A stretch of 37,777 bases of DNA from Marinifilaceae bacterium (GCA_016744515.1 JADGEF010000020.1:1-37777), one strand, 5' to 3'; counted from the stretch's first letter, positions 7,808 through 17,636 are shown. The notes: generated by a model from the letters alone, not told the origin. Numbers and translations are program-made.

Positions 7808-10234
7808 ATGGTAGAGAATTTAGTTATTGTTGAGTCCCCTGCAAAGGCAAAAACAATTGAGAAGTTTTTAGGTGATGGTTTTCTTGTAAAGTCCAGTTTT
7901 GGGCACATTCGAGACCTTGATAAGAAGGATTTTGGTATAGATATCAAGAACAACTTTAAGCCTAAATATATTGTTTCGGTGGACAAAAAGAAAGTTGTAA
8001 CAGAACTAAAGAAGTTGGCGAAAGAAGCCAAGACTGTTTGGATTGCTTCCGATGAGGACCGCGAGGGAGAGGCTATTGCTTGGCACTTGTTTGAAGAGTT
8101 AAAGCTTAAGAAAGAGAATACAAAACGTATTGTTTTTCATGAAATTACGAAAGAGGCAATTTTTAAGGCTGTGGAGAACCCACGCCAGATAGATGATAAT
8201 TTGGTTAATGCTCAACAAGCTCGTCGTATTCTTGATAGACTTGTTGGTTTTGAGATTTCGCCAGTTCTTTGGAAGAAGATTAAGCCTTCTTTATCTGCAG
8301 GACGTGTTCAGTCTGTTGCTGTGCGTTTAATTGTTGAAAGAGAGCGTCAAATTATTGCATTTACATCGAAATCATTTTATAAAGTTGTAGCTCATTTTTT
8401 AGTTACAGATAAGAATGGTTCGAATAAAGTATTGAAATCTGAACTTCCAAAGCGATTTGATACTAAAGAAGAAACGCTTAAGTTTTTGGAATCTTGTAAA
8501 AATGCAGAATATCATATTGATGATGTCGTGAAGAAGCCTTCGGTTAGAAAGCCCGCAGCTCCTTTTACTACTTCTACTTTGCAGCAAGAGGCTAGTCGTA
8601 AGCTTGGATTTTCTGTTTCTCAAACGATGACTGTTGCTCAACGTTTATACGAGGCGGGAAATATCACTTATATGAGAACTGACTCTGTTAATTTATCAGA
8701 AACAGCTTTAGGTGCAGCGAAAGAAGAAATTACACGTTTGCACGGAGCAGACTATGTGAAGATTAGAAAATATAGCACTAAGAGCAAAGGTGCACAGGAA
8801 GCTCACGAGGCTATTCGACCAACATACCTTAATAAAATTAAAGTTGAAGGAGAGTCAAATGAAAAGCGTCTTTACGATTTGATATGGAAGCGTACTATTG
8901 CCTCTCAAATGAGTGATGCTTTGCTTGAGAAAACAAATATCAAAATCAGTATTTCAACAAACGAAGAGAAGTTTGTTGCAACTGGAGAGATGATTAAGTT
9001 CGAAGGTTTCCTAAAGGTTTATTTAGAGTCGACTGACGATGAAGAGCAGAAGCAAGAGCAGTCGCTTCTTCCTCAGGTGAATGTCGGTGATAAAGTTGAG
9101 AACGAATATGTAAAAGCAATTCAAAATTTCACTCAACGTCCATCGCGATTTACTGAAGCTAGTTTAGTTAAAAAACTTGAAGAATTAGGAATTGGTAGAC
9201 CATCTACTTATGCACCTACAATTACTACAGTTCAGAATAGAGGTTACGTAATTAAAGAGTCTCGTGACGGTATTCAACGCCAGTATGAAGTTTTAAATTT
9301 GGTTGATAATGTAATCGAAGAGGAAATCAATACCCAAATAACAGGGGCGGAAAATAAGAAGCTATTCCCCTCAGATATTGGAATGGTTGTCACAGATTTT
9401 CTGGTGCAGCATTTTTCAAATATCATGAATTACAATTTTACCGCCGAGGTTGAAGAAGAATTTGATGAGATTGCTTTAGGGAATTCTATTTGGTATGAAA
9501 TGTTAGGAAAATTCTATTTCCCATTTCATAAAAATGTTGAAAAAACACTTGAAACATCTGAACGTTCAACTGGAGAAAGAATTCTAGGTGACGATCCAAA
9601 AACAGGTAAAGTTATTCTTGTTCGTATTGGTCGTTATGGACCAATGGCTCAGCTTGGCGAAAGTGTTGAGGGTGATGAGGAGAAACCAAAGTTTGCTAGC
9701 TTAAGAACTGGTCAGCATCTTGAAACAATTACTATAGAAGAAGCTATTGACTTATTTAAATTACCTAGAGATTTAGGGCTATATGAAGATAAAAAAGTAG
9801 TTGTTGCAATAGGTCGATTTGGACCATATGTTCGTCACGACAGTAAGTTCTCATCACTTGAGAAGGATGTTGATGATCCCATGACAATTGATCTGGAAAG
9901 AGCAATTGTTTTAATTGAAGAAAAACGTGAGAAGGATCGTTTAAAGCATATCAAGTCTTTCGATCAGGATGCTGATTTGCAAGTTTTGAATGGACGTTGG
10001 GGGCCGTATATCTCTTATCAAAAAGAAAATTACAGACTTGCTAAGGATATTGATCCTAAAGGTCTTTCTTATGAGGATTGTCTTAAAATAATTAAGGATG
10101 GACCACAAAAAAAGAAGAAGACTGTAGCTGTTAAAAAAACTACTGTTGCAAAAAAGAAGGCTCCTGCTAAGAAGAAAGCAGTTGCTAAAAAAACTACAAC
10201 AAAAAAGAAGACAGTTGCTAAGAAAAAGGACTAA
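7808..10234 (+). CDS. topA: DNA topoisomerase I (type IA)
   Basis: 808 aa; relaxes negatively supercoiled DNA through a 5'-phosphotyrosyl intermediate. The TOPRIM domain opens with IVESPAKAKTIEKFLG (Glu9) and carries the metal-binding motif DEDREGE (Asp82, Asp84, Glu86). The active-site Tyr288 lies in ITYMRTDS. Instead of cysteine zinc ribbons the C-terminal part shows three GRxGP repeats (GRYGPMAQLG, GRFGPYVRH, GRWGPYISY), the short topoisomerase C-terminal repeat type. It ends with a 41-residue Lys/Ala/Thr tail (about 768-808) resembling histone H1-like tails, encoded by low-complexity DNA at about 10110-10230. A terminator follows directly, so the gene appears monocistronic. Confidence 0.97.
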   Translation: MVENLVIVESPAKAKTIEKFLGDGFLVKSSFGHIRDLDKKDFGIDIKNNFKPKYIVSVDKKKVVTELKKLAKEAKTVWIASDEDREGEAIAWHLFEELKLKKENTKRIVFHEITKEAIFKAVENPRQIDDNLVNAQQARRILDRLVGFEISPVLWKKIKPSLSAGRVQSVAVRLIVERERQIIAFTSKSFYKVVAHFLVTDKNGSNKVLKSELPKRFDTKEETLKFLESCKNAEYHIDDVVKKPSVRKPAAPFTTSTLQQEASRKLGFSVSQTMTVAQRLYEAGNITYMRTDSVNLSETALGAAKEEITRLHGADYVKIRKYSTKSKGAQEAHEAIRPTYLNKIKVEGESNEKRLYDLIWKRTIASQMSDALLEKTNIKISISTNEEKFVATGEMIKFEGFLKVYLESTDDEEQKQEQSLLPQVNVGDKVENEYVKAIQNFTQRPSRFTEASLVKKLEELGIGRPSTYAPTITTVQNRGYVIKESRDGIQRQYEVLNLVDNVIEEEINTQITGAENKKLFPSDIGMVVTDFLVQHFSNIMNYNFTAEVEEEFDEIALGNSIWYEMLGKFYFPFHKNVEKTLETSERSTGERILGDDPKTGKVILVRIGRYGPMAQLGESVEGDEEKPKFASLRTGQHLETITIEEAIDLFKLPRDLGLYEDKKVVVAIGRFGPYVRHDSKFSSLEKDVDDPMTIDLERAIVLIEEKREKDRLKHIKSFDQDADLQVLNGRWGPYISYQKENYRLAKDIDPKGLSYEDCLKIIKDGPQKKKKTVAVKKTTVAKKKAPAKKKAVAKKTTTKKKTVAKKKD

Positions 10235-10261
10235 TCTTTTAAGTAATTTTTTATAAGATTC

Positions 10262-10302
10262 AAGAATCCAGCGGCAACATTCGTTGGATTCTTTTCTTTT
10301 TT
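10262..10302 (+). terminator. Intrinsic terminator after topA
   Basis: A 12-bp stem with one G-U pair (arms 10262-10273 and 10282-10293, beginning AAGAATCCA and ending TGGATTCTT) is followed by a T-rich tract ttcttttttt-like to 10302. Confidence 0.8.
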
Positions 10303-10383
10303 GACTTAATTTGTCTATTAAAATGACGAATTTGTTGACAATTGTATTTCTGAATTGATCTTGTTTGAATGTAAGGTAGATCT

Positions 10384-10412
10384 TTTGTTTGACTAAAGTA
10401 GCCTCTACTTTG
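10384..10412 (+). promoter_or_regulatory. Candidate promoter of the T9SS core operon
   Basis: TTTG at 10384-10387 and TACTTTG at 10406-10412 are separated by 18 nt, close to Bacteroidota -33/-7 geometry although the -7 box is one base short of TAnnTTTG. The leader to porP would be about 75 nt. The rest of 10303-10493 holds no gene. Confidence 0.35.
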
Positions 10413-10493
10413 ATGAAGCTTGTTTAAGATGAATTTTATTGCTTACTTTACAGCAAACCAGATTATCATTAGTACAGAATCTGTTTCTAATTT

Positions 10494-11411
10494 ATGAAAA
10501 AAGTATTTTTCATTATATTGATCGTCGGGATTAGTTTGTGCTCAAAAGCTCAGCAGGATCCTCAGTTCAGTCAAAACATGTATAATTTACTCACTTTTAA
10601 TCCTGCTTTTGCAGGTGTTGGTGATGAAATGTCAGGATCGATTATCAACCGCCAGCAGTGGATTGGATTTGATAAAGCTCCTGTATCTACGGCTTTTAAC
10701 GGTAATGTGCCTTTAAGAATTGGTAGAAGATTACATGGATTGGGACTTACAGTGATGAGCGATAAGCTTGGTATTGAAAATAAGACCAATATCAAATTTC
10801 AATATGCTTATCAGTTTAAAGTTTTTAAAGGTATTTTGAATGCGGGAGTTAGCATAGGTTTACAAAACAATGCCTTAAAAGGAGAGTGGAAAGCATTAGA
10901 TGACGGGGATCCTTCCTTAACTGGAGGAAGCATAGATGCAAGTAAAATGGTATTTGATGCTGGTTTAGGCTTTTATTATCGAAGTAAAACATTATATTTA
11001 GGAGCATCAATTAGTCATATTAATAAGCCAAACGTGGCTTATAATGGAAGTATTGAAACTTATTTGTATAGACATTATTATTTTATGGGTGGTTATAAGT
11101 ATGAACTGACCAACCAGATTGATATTATTCCATCGTTTTTTATAAAAACGGATGCTATTAATATGCAATATGATATCAATACGAATGCTGTATACAATAA
11201 AAAATACCGTGGTGGCGTTTCCTATAGAGTAGACGACGCTATTGTTTTTTTAGTAGGGGTGTTATTAAGGAATGGACTAGATATAGGCGTGGCTTATGAT
11301 GTATCTGTATCAGATATTAAAAAACCTTCGTTAGAATTTATGTTGGCTTATCATTTTACGCCAAGTCTAATTAAGCGTAAGCAGAAATATAAAAGTATTC
11401 GCTTTTTGTAG
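10494..11411 (+). CDS. porP: PorP/SprF-family type IX secretion outer-membrane protein
   Basis: 305 aa with a cleavable signal peptide (hydrophobic stretch to about residue 19, ending SKAQ). The mature part starts with the family hallmark QDPQFSQNMYNLLTFNPAFAG, given here as QDPQFSQ followed by NPAFAG. The remainder alternates short hydrophobic strands and aromatic turns, consistent with an outer-membrane beta-barrel. PorP/SprF proteins associate with the T9SS and surface adhesin export. It is first in the porP-gldK-gldL-gldM-gldN cluster, the same order as the classical Porphyromonas porPKLMN operon, and gldK follows 54 bp later without a visible terminator. Confidence 0.93.
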   Translation: MKKVFFIILIVGISLCSKAQQDPQFSQNMYNLLTFNPAFAGVGDEMSGSIINRQQWIGFDKAPVSTAFNGNVPLRIGRRLHGLGLTVMSDKLGIENKTNIKFQYAYQFKVFKGILNAGVSIGLQNNALKGEWKALDDGDPSLTGGSIDASKMVFDAGLGFYYRSKTLYLGASISHINKPNVAYNGSIETYLYRHYYFMGGYKYELTNQIDIIPSFFIKTDAINMQYDINTNAVYNKKYRGGVSYRVDDAIVFLVGVLLRNGLDIGVAYDVSVSDIKKPSLEFMLAYHFTPSLIKRKQKYKSIRFL

Positions 11412-11465
11412 TTGAGTTGAGTTGAAAATGTATTAAAAACTGTGCTGAGCACGAATCATAGAGTT

Positions 11466-12800
11466 ATGAATAAACTTGTTGTATTTATCGGAGTTGTTTT
11501 TCTATTAAGCTTGTTTAGCTGTAATCGTCGCAATGAAGGTGGCGAATTGGTTGGAGCTGGTAATAGAGGGAAGTATATGGAACCTATTCCACATGGAATG
11601 GTTTTAATTCCCAGTGGTAGTTTTACTCAAGGTATCAATGATCAGGATGCAACCTGGGCGTTAAATTCACAATCGAAACGTGTTTCTATTGGAGCATTTT
11701 GGATGGACGAAACGGAGATTACGAATAACGAGTACCGTCAGTTTGTTGAGTGGGTACGTGATTCTATTGCAAGAACCAAATTAGGTGAGCAATTCGATGA
11801 GTTTTTAAATACAGAGGATCAAGATGGAAATTTAATTGAGCCTCCAACTCTAAATTGGGGAAAAGACATTGACTGGGATAACGAAGAATATTCTGAATTA
11901 CTTGAAGAAATGTATGTGCCTGAGCACGAAAGATTCTCAAGTAGAAAAGAGATTGATGCAAGGAAATTAATTTATTCATTTCAGTGGGTTGATTTTAAGC
12001 AAGCTGCTCTTTTATCAAATCGATACAATAGCGAAACAGGTGAATATGAAGGTTTAGTTAATGATTATCAAGGAGGACGTACGAGTATAGAAGATAGATC
12101 ATCTTTTATCATTAAAGAGTCTTTGAATATTTATCCAGACACACTAGCATGGATTCATGATTATACTTATTCATATAATGAACCCTTAGCAGAGCAATAT
12201 TTTTGGCATCCATCATTTGATGATTACCCAGTTGTGGGTGTAAGTTGGAAACAAGCTCGCGCATTCTGTCGATGGAGAACAGAATTTCATAATTCAGCTC
12301 TAAGAAAAGCAGGGAAATATTCAGTTCCAGAATATCGTTTACCAACAGAAACAGAGTGGGAATATGCTGCTCGTGGAGGTATTTCACTAAACTTGTACCC
12401 ATGGGGAGGTGATTATACTCGTAACGAGAAAGGTTGTTTTTTAGCTAATTTTAAGCCATTGAGAGGAAGCTATGTTGATGATGGTGGATTGGTTACTTTG
12501 CGTGTTGGAACGTATGAGCCAAATGGTTATGGTCTTTATGATATGGCTGGTAATGTTGCTGAGTGGACTTCTGCTGTATATGCTGAATCGGCTTATAGCT
12601 TTACACATGATATGAATCCGAATTACCAGTATAACGCATTGCCAAGTGATCCTCCAGCCTTAAAAAGAAAAGTTGTAAGAGGTGGTTCATGGAAAGATGT
12701 TGGATATTTCTTGCAGTGTGGTGTAACAAGTTACGAATATCAAGATACTGCCAAGTCATTTATTGGTTTCAGATGTGTTAGAACACGTCACGTAAAATAA
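11466..12800 (+). CDS. gldK: GldK/PorK type IX secretion lipoprotein
   Basis: 444 aa from ATG at 11466. An upstream in-frame GTG at 11442 adds eight residues ahead of an obvious signal peptide and is not favoured. The lipoprotein signal ends LFSC with Cys19. The protein then shows the formylglycine-generating-enzyme/sulfatase-modifying fold: IPHGMVLIPSGSFTQG near the start, WMDETEITNNEYRQFV, RLPTETEWEYAARGG, YGLYDMAGNVAEW and VVRGGSW, with GFRCVR at the end. In GldK this fold is structural; with GldN it builds the periplasmic ring under the outer membrane. It sits between porP and gldL in the canonical order. Confidence 0.96.
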   Translation: MNKLVVFIGVVFLLSLFSCNRRNEGGELVGAGNRGKYMEPIPHGMVLIPSGSFTQGINDQDATWALNSQSKRVSIGAFWMDETEITNNEYRQFVEWVRDSIARTKLGEQFDEFLNTEDQDGNLIEPPTLNWGKDIDWDNEEYSELLEEMYVPEHERFSSRKEIDARKLIYSFQWVDFKQAALLSNRYNSETGEYEGLVNDYQGGRTSIEDRSSFIIKESLNIYPDTLAWIHDYTYSYNEPLAEQYFWHPSFDDYPVVGVSWKQARAFCRWRTEFHNSALRKAGKYSVPEYRLPTETEWEYAARGGISLNLYPWGGDYTRNEKGCFLANFKPLRGSYVDDGGLVTLRVGTYEPNGYGLYDMAGNVAEWTSAVYAESAYSFTHDMNPNYQYNALPSDPPALKRKVVRGGSWKDVGYFLQCGVTSYEYQDTAKSFIGFRCVRTRHVK

Positions 12801-12830
12801 TTAGAAAAATACTATCCTAAATAAGTTATT

Positions 12831-13778
12831 ATGAATATTACCGAATTAGTTGAATCTCCCAGGTGGAAAAGATTCATGAGTTATGTGTACGGTTGGGGTG
12901 CGTCTGTTGTATTACTAGGTGCACTTTTCAAAATTCAACACTGGGCACATGCAGGTACATTACTTACTGTTGGAATGCTTACAGAAGTAATCATCTTTTT
13001 CTTCTCAGCTTTTGAGCCACCACATGAAGAGCCAGATTGGAGTTTGGTTTATCCAGAACTTATTGGTTTAGATCCTAGAGAGAGAGAGGGTGGTCTTAAG
13101 GTTGAGGGCTTAGATGAACTACAATCGTTCCTTGAGAATGTGAGTATCGATTCTAATAAGTTAACGAATTTGAGCCAAGGCTTAGGTAAACTTTCTGATG
13201 CTGCTGAGCGAATTTCAGATATGTCTGAAGCGGCTGTAGCAACCGAGGGATATATTGAAACGCTTAGAAATGCAAGTGAATCAGTAAGCACACTTTCTGA
13301 TTCTTATAATTCATCTTCACAGAATATTTCAGAGTCTGCGGTACAATTAAGTCAGTCATATAGCCAATTGGCAAATGATGTTTCAAATAATGGGCGTGAA
13401 TTTTCTGATAGAGTTCAGGAATCTGGTGATCAGTTATTGAACACATATGAAGATTTTAAAACAAGCTTGAATGGCAATTTCTCTCATATTTCGGATAGTG
13501 GAAAGAATTATGCTGATTCAATGTCGACTCTTAATGAAAAACTATCTTCATTAAACTCTGTATTTGAACTTCAATTGAAGCATTCAAATGATCAGATAGA
13601 AGAAGGACGAAGAGTTCAGGAGAATTTCAACGAAATTGTTGAGAATCTTAATGTGACTCTTGATAACACTAAAGTATATCGACAAGAAACAGAAGCATTA
13701 AACGATCGCTTATCGGCATTGAATTCTGTTTATGGTAACATGTTGAGTGCTTTGGATATTAGTAAGAATAAAAATTAA
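12831..13778 (+). CDS. gldL: GldL/PorL type IX secretion inner-membrane motor protein
   Basis: 315 aa. Two N-terminal membrane helices (about 18-34 and 40-60) are separated by KIQHW and followed by a cytoplasmic part that is mostly predicted coiled coil, with many Ser/Asn/Gln heptads (about 90-300). Glu52 within the second helix (GMLTEVIIFFF) is probably the conserved buried glutamate shown in Flavobacterium GldL to be needed for proton-driven rotation. GldL surrounds the GldM helices to make the T9SS motor. The gene starts 30 bp after gldK and ends 29 bp before gldM, consistent with one transcript. Confidence 0.95.
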   Translation: MNITELVESPRWKRFMSYVYGWGASVVLLGALFKIQHWAHAGTLLTVGMLTEVIIFFFSAFEPPHEEPDWSLVYPELIGLDPREREGGLKVEGLDELQSFLENVSIDSNKLTNLSQGLGKLSDAAERISDMSEAAVATEGYIETLRNASESVSTLSDSYNSSSQNISESAVQLSQSYSQLANDVSNNGREFSDRVQESGDQLLNTYEDFKTSLNGNFSHISDSGKNYADSMSTLNEKLSSLNSVFELQLKHSNDQIEEGRRVQENFNEIVENLNVTLDNTKVYRQETEALNDRLSALNSVYGNMLSALDISKNKN

Positions 13779-13807
13779 TATTGACTAAATTTTCTATTTA
13801 AGCTAAT

Positions 13808-15361
13808 ATGGGAGCATCGAATTGTAAAGAGACACCACGGCAGAAAATGATCGGAATGATGTATTTATTCCTAACAGCAATGTTAGCTATAAATGTATCG
13901 AACGAGGTATTGGATGCTTTTACTATAATCGATAATGGTTTAGCACAAACCGTTCGGACTTTTGAGGAAAAAAACCAAGTGATTTATGGCGATTTTAAGA
14001 GAGCTTTAGATGCTAATACGACTAAGGTGAAGCCATCTTGGGATAAGGCAAAAGAGATTGAAACGATGTCGAATGAACTTTGTGAACAACTTCAGAAGTA
14101 TAAACATGATTTAGTAAAAATTGCTGATGGTCCTGAAGGTCGTATAGATAGTATCCAAAAGAAAGATAATATAGATGTTGCTGCTCAACTAATGATTGTT
14201 GGTCGCGAAGGGAAGAAATTAAAAGAACAGATTTCGGGTTATAGAGAGCATATATTAAACTTGATTCCTGAAAAGGATAGTTTATTTAAGCATACTATTG
14301 CTGAAGCACTGAATACTGATGATCCACCAAGAAAAAATCCGGATGATCCTGCCTATTCATGGGAATCATTACAGTTTGCGCATATTCCTTTGGTGGGAGC
14401 AGTAACGCTTTTATCTAAGTTGCAAACGGATGTTAGATCGGTTGAATCTGATGCGGTAAAGTATTTATTTAACCAGATTGAAGCTGAGTCATTTCCTTTT
14501 AATAAGCTGAAGGCTCAAGTAATTGCGAAGTCAAATTTTGTACTTAAAGGAGATACTTACGAAGCTGAAGTATTCTTAGCAGCTAGTGACACAACACAGA
14601 ATCCTACCATTACATTAACTGGTGGAGGTGAGATTAAGAATTTTGATCCGAACTCTAGACGTGGTATTTATTCTCGTAAGGAAACTAAACTAGGTCAAAA
14701 ATCATGGGGAGGTGTGGTTTATTATACGACTCCATCTGGTGAAATTAAAGATTACCCTTTTGAAGCTGAATATATGGTTAGTGAGCCACAAGTTGTTGTT
14801 TCAGCAACAAAAATGAATGTATTTTATAAAGGTGTACCTAACCCAGTTAGTGTTTCTGCTCCTGGTTTTACAATGGCTAACATTAGAGCGACGGTTGATA
14901 ATGGAAGTCTTGTTAAAGAAGGTGAAGGATACATAGCTAGACCTAAGGTTATTGGAAAAGTAGCAAATGTTTTAGTTGAAGGTAAACTAGATGGACAGTG
15001 GCGTAGGCTTAAGACTGTAGGATTTAGAGTAAAACCTATTCCAGATCCTGTAGCTATGGTTGCTGGTAAAAATAGTGGTTCAATCAATAAGAATCTTTTG
15101 GCCATGCAATCAGGAGTTGATGCGGTTATGGATAATTTTGATTTTGACTTGAAATTCAAGATTAAGAGTTTTACTGTCTCGACACAAGTAAAAGGATTTA
15201 CAAAAGATGAGAAATCAACTTCAGATTATTTCACTAAAGCTCAGCTTAGGTTGCTGAAAGGTTTAAGAAAGAATCAGAAGGTTTATATAGAGGATATTAA
15301 GGCTGTTGGACCAGATGGTTCAATCCGTAATCTTCCTGCGATATCGTTTAGAGTTAAATAG
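13808..15361 (+). CDS. gldM: GldM/PorM type IX secretion motor/stalk protein
   Basis: 517 aa. A short cytoplasmic N-terminus (MGASNCKETPRQK) leads into one membrane helix, MIGMMYLFLTAMLAINVS (about 15-32), followed by a long periplasmic part. About 35-240 is helical and the rest is a chain of beta-rich domains, as expected for the dimeric GldM stalk that reaches the GldK/GldN ring. The polar residues at the helix entry and the ANVSNEVLDAF-like stretch after the helix are typical of the family. It couples proton flow through GldL to the periplasmic ring. Third of the four motor/ring genes; 84 bp precede the next signal-peptide ATG of the operon after its stop region. Confidence 0.96.
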   Translation: MGASNCKETPRQKMIGMMYLFLTAMLAINVSNEVLDAFTIIDNGLAQTVRTFEEKNQVIYGDFKRALDANTTKVKPSWDKAKEIETMSNELCEQLQKYKHDLVKIADGPEGRIDSIQKKDNIDVAAQLMIVGREGKKLKEQISGYREHILNLIPEKDSLFKHTIAEALNTDDPPRKNPDDPAYSWESLQFAHIPLVGAVTLLSKLQTDVRSVESDAVKYLFNQIEAESFPFNKLKAQVIAKSNFVLKGDTYEAEVFLAASDTTQNPTITLTGGGEIKNFDPNSRRGIYSRKETKLGQKSWGGVVYYTTPSGEIKDYPFEAEYMVSEPQVVVSATKMNVFYKGVPNPVSVSAPGFTMANIRATVDNGSLVKEGEGYIARPKVIGKVANVLVEGKLDGQWRRLKTVGFRVKPIPDPVAMVAGKNSGSINKNLLAMQSGVDAVMDNFDFDLKFKIKSFTVSTQVKGFTKDEKSTSDYFTKAQLRLLKGLRKNQKVYIEDIKAVGPDGSIRNLPAISFRVK

Positions 15362-15478
15362 ATTCTAACGAGATGTTTTTTTAATTATCGATTTTATTTA
15401 AATCGAGTTACTGAAAAATAAGATTGCTTATTCAATATATGAAAAGTGATCTGCTTTGGACATATAAATTATTTACGG

Positions 15479-16327
15479 ATGAAAAAGATTATATTTTTAT
15501 TAATCGGTTTAATCATAATGGGTAGCTTTTCTCAATCAAAAGCGCAGACAACTTCTACTAGTATTTATTCTAAGGATCATACTAAGAATGAGAGACCAAT
15601 TCCTTATGCTCACATACGTGAAGCAGATGTAATGTTCTCAAAGTTAGTTTGGAGAACAATTAATCTTCGTGAGAAGATGAATCAACCTATGTATTACCCA
15701 ACAACACCAATGGATGATAGGTATAGTTTGATTGATCTTTTAATGTTTGGTATCGAGAATGAAGGGCTTACAGCTTACGATACAGAAGATGACGAGTTTA
15801 CGACACCATTAACTATAGAAGATATCCGTTCGAAATTTGATGCTGGTGTTGATACTATAGTTCAACCCAATAGAGAAACTGGTTTAATGGAGCCTACATA
15901 TGTTCCTAGAACAATGTCCACAAGTGAAGTAACCAAGTATTTAGTAAAAGAGCAGTGGTTATTTGATAAGCAAAGTTCTACTTTGCAAGTTAGAATTATT
16001 GGTTTATGTCCTATTCGTGAGTATGTAAAAGATGGTGATTCTGAGCTTGACGGATTACGTAAAAAGAAGATGTTTTGGATTTTCTTCCCAGAGGCTAGAC
16101 AGTTGTTGGCGACTCATGAAGTGTTTAATCCATTTAATGATGCAAGAAGATTCTCTTATGACGATTTGTTTATGAAGAGACGTTTTACAAGTTATATTAC
16201 TCAAGTTTCTAATGTTCATGACAACAGAGCGATTGATTCTTATACTGTCGGTCTTCAAACGATGTTGGAGTCAGAAAAGATTAAGAATGATATTTTGAAT
16301 ATGGAAAACGACTTTTGGGAGTATTAA
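15479..16327 (+). CDS. gldN: GldN/PorN type IX secretion periplasmic ring protein
   Basis: 282 aa from ATG at 15479, which gives a clean signal peptide (MKKIIFLLIGLIIMG, ending SKAQ). The in-frame GTG at 15446 would add eleven residues in front of it and is rejected. The mature protein has the family pattern HIREADVMFSKLVWRTINLREK, then YYPTTPMDDRYSLIDLL, and later MFWIFFPEARQLLATHEVFNP and SYDDLFMKRRF. GldN partners GldK in the T9SS periplasmic ring. It closes the operon; the bidirectional terminator at 16347-16375 lies 20 bp downstream and is shared with convergent manC. Confidence 0.95.
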   Translation: MKKIIFLLIGLIIMGSFSQSKAQTTSTSIYSKDHTKNERPIPYAHIREADVMFSKLVWRTINLREKMNQPMYYPTTPMDDRYSLIDLLMFGIENEGLTAYDTEDDEFTTPLTIEDIRSKFDAGVDTIVQPNRETGLMEPTYVPRTMSTSEVTKYLVKEQWLFDKQSSTLQVRIIGLCPIREYVKDGDSELDGLRKKKMFWIFFPEARQLLATHEVFNPFNDARRFSYDDLFMKRRFTSYITQVSNVHDNRAIDSYTVGLQTMLESEKIKNDILNMENDFWEY

Positions 16328-16346
16328 AATATTATAGACTTATTAT

Positions 16347-16375
16347 AAAAAAGGAGCCGTTAAGGCTCCTTTTTT
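16347..16375. terminator. Bidirectional terminator between gldN and manC
   Basis: AAAAAAGGAGCC, a five-base loop, then GGCTCCTTTTT. The stem is G/C-rich at its tip with A and T tracts on both sides, so it can end both the rightward T9SS transcript and the leftward manC transcript. Confidence 0.88.
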
Positions 16376-16376
16376 A

Positions 16377-17459
16377 TTAAATAAATTTTTTCTTTTTCGA
16401 GACTTTAACATCTCCAACGAAAGTTTTAATGTCTTGTTCGTTTTCCTTTCTACAAATGAGCAAAGTATCCTTACTATCTACAATAATATAATTGTTCATT
16501 CCTTGTACAACAACTAATTTTTCATTTGGAACATTTATTAAGCAGTTTTCTGAATCGTAAAGCATTACATTATCACCTTGAATCGCATTCCCTACTTTAT
16601 CTTTCTCAGACCTATCATATAATGATCCCCAGGTACCAAGGTCAGACCAGCCGAAATCAGCACAGAATACAAAGACTTTGTCTGACTTCTCAAGAATACC
16701 ATAATCTATAGATATATTCTGACATTCAGGGTATATTTTATCGATGAATGCTTTTTTTGAAGCTTCATCTGAAATACCTTCTCCTCCAGCAAAAAGACGA
16801 TCTATATCAGGAAGAAAAGTTTTAAATGCGTTATCGATAGCAGATAATGACCAAATAAATATCCCTGAGTTCCAGAAGAAGTCACCAGATTCCAGAAATA
16901 CTTTAGCTAAATCTAAGTTTGGCTTTTCTGTAAAAGTTTTAACTTTTGAAATACCTAGACCTACCTCGTTATTCTCAACCTGAATATAGCCATATCCTGT
17001 TTCTGGTCGATTAGGTTTTAAACCGAGTGTAAGTAGTTTATGAGAGTTGTTTACGTAGTTTAAACCAGCTTCAACAACATTGATAAACTCTGTTTCGTTT
17101 GTTATTAAATGATCAGCCGGTGATACAATAATATGTGCATCCTTATTTTGTTGCCTTATTTTAAAATTTGCATATGCAATACATGGTGCTGTGTTTCGCA
17201 TTATAGGTTCTAGTAAAACTTGCTCTGGTTTAAGTTGAGGAAGTTGTTCTAGAACTAAATCTTTGTATTGCTCATTGGTTACGATATAGTAATTTTCGAT
17301 AGGACATATTGAGATGAATCTTTCAAAAGTCATTTGAATGAGAGTCTTCCCTGTACCTAGAATATCAAGAAATTGCTTCGGTTTTTTTTGCTTACTAAGC
17401 GGCCAAAATCGGGATCCGACTCCACCAGCCATAATGACACAGTAATTATTTGAATTCAT
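16377..17459 (-). CDS. manC: Mannose-1-phosphate guanylyltransferase
   Basis: 360 aa; makes GDP-mannose from GTP and mannose-1-phosphate, feeding GDP-mannose/GDP-fucose glycan synthesis in the cytoplasm. The nucleotidyltransferase signature MAGGVGSRFWPLSKQKKPKQ occurs near residues 10-29, followed by the acceptor-site motifs FTEKP and FFWNSGIFIW and by DFGWSDLGTWGSL. The length is that of the monofunctional enzyme; the C-terminal cupin isomerase of bifunctional enzymes is absent. It is convergent with gldN and divergent from mlaE, so it is probably transcribed alone. Confidence 0.95.
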   Translation of the reverse strand: MNSNNYCVIMAGGVGSRFWPLSKQKKPKQFLDILGTGKTLIQMTFERFISICPIENYYIVTNEQYKDLVLEQLPQLKPEQVLLEPIMRNTAPCIAYANFKIRQQNKDAHIIVSPADHLITNETEFINVVEAGLNYVNNSHKLLTLGLKPNRPETGYGYIQVENNEVGLGISKVKTFTEKPNLDLAKVFLESGDFFWNSGIFIWSLSAIDNAFKTFLPDIDRLFAGGEGISDEASKKAFIDKIYPECQNISIDYGILEKSDKVFVFCADFGWSDLGTWGSLYDRSEKDKVGNAIQGDNVMLYDSENCLINVPNEKLVVVQGMNNYIIVDSKDTLLICRKENEQDIKTFVGDVKVSKKKKFI

Positions 17460-17636
17460 CGTCGTTTTTTTAGATATCTAAGTAAGGATATTCAATCACA
17501 ATTGCTTCTTATAAAATTACGCATTCAATAATAGATTTCAAACAAAGATTTAATTGTTTTATTTGTGTTTGGCTTTTTATCATTCTACATTGTAATTAAG
17601 GGATAATTATTACTTTTATCATAAAATGTAAATCTT

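Noticed and set aside
10110-10230. Tandem-like repeat DNA at the 3' end of topA
   Set aside because: It is low-complexity coding sequence for the Lys/Ala/Thr tail rather than an independent repeat element.
11442-11465. GTG start giving gldK eight more residues
   Set aside because: It places a polar extension in front of a complete lipoprotein signal peptide; the ATG at 11466 fits the family.
15446-15478. GTG start giving gldN eleven more residues
   Set aside because: The ATG at 15479 starts a textbook signal peptide; the extension has no support.
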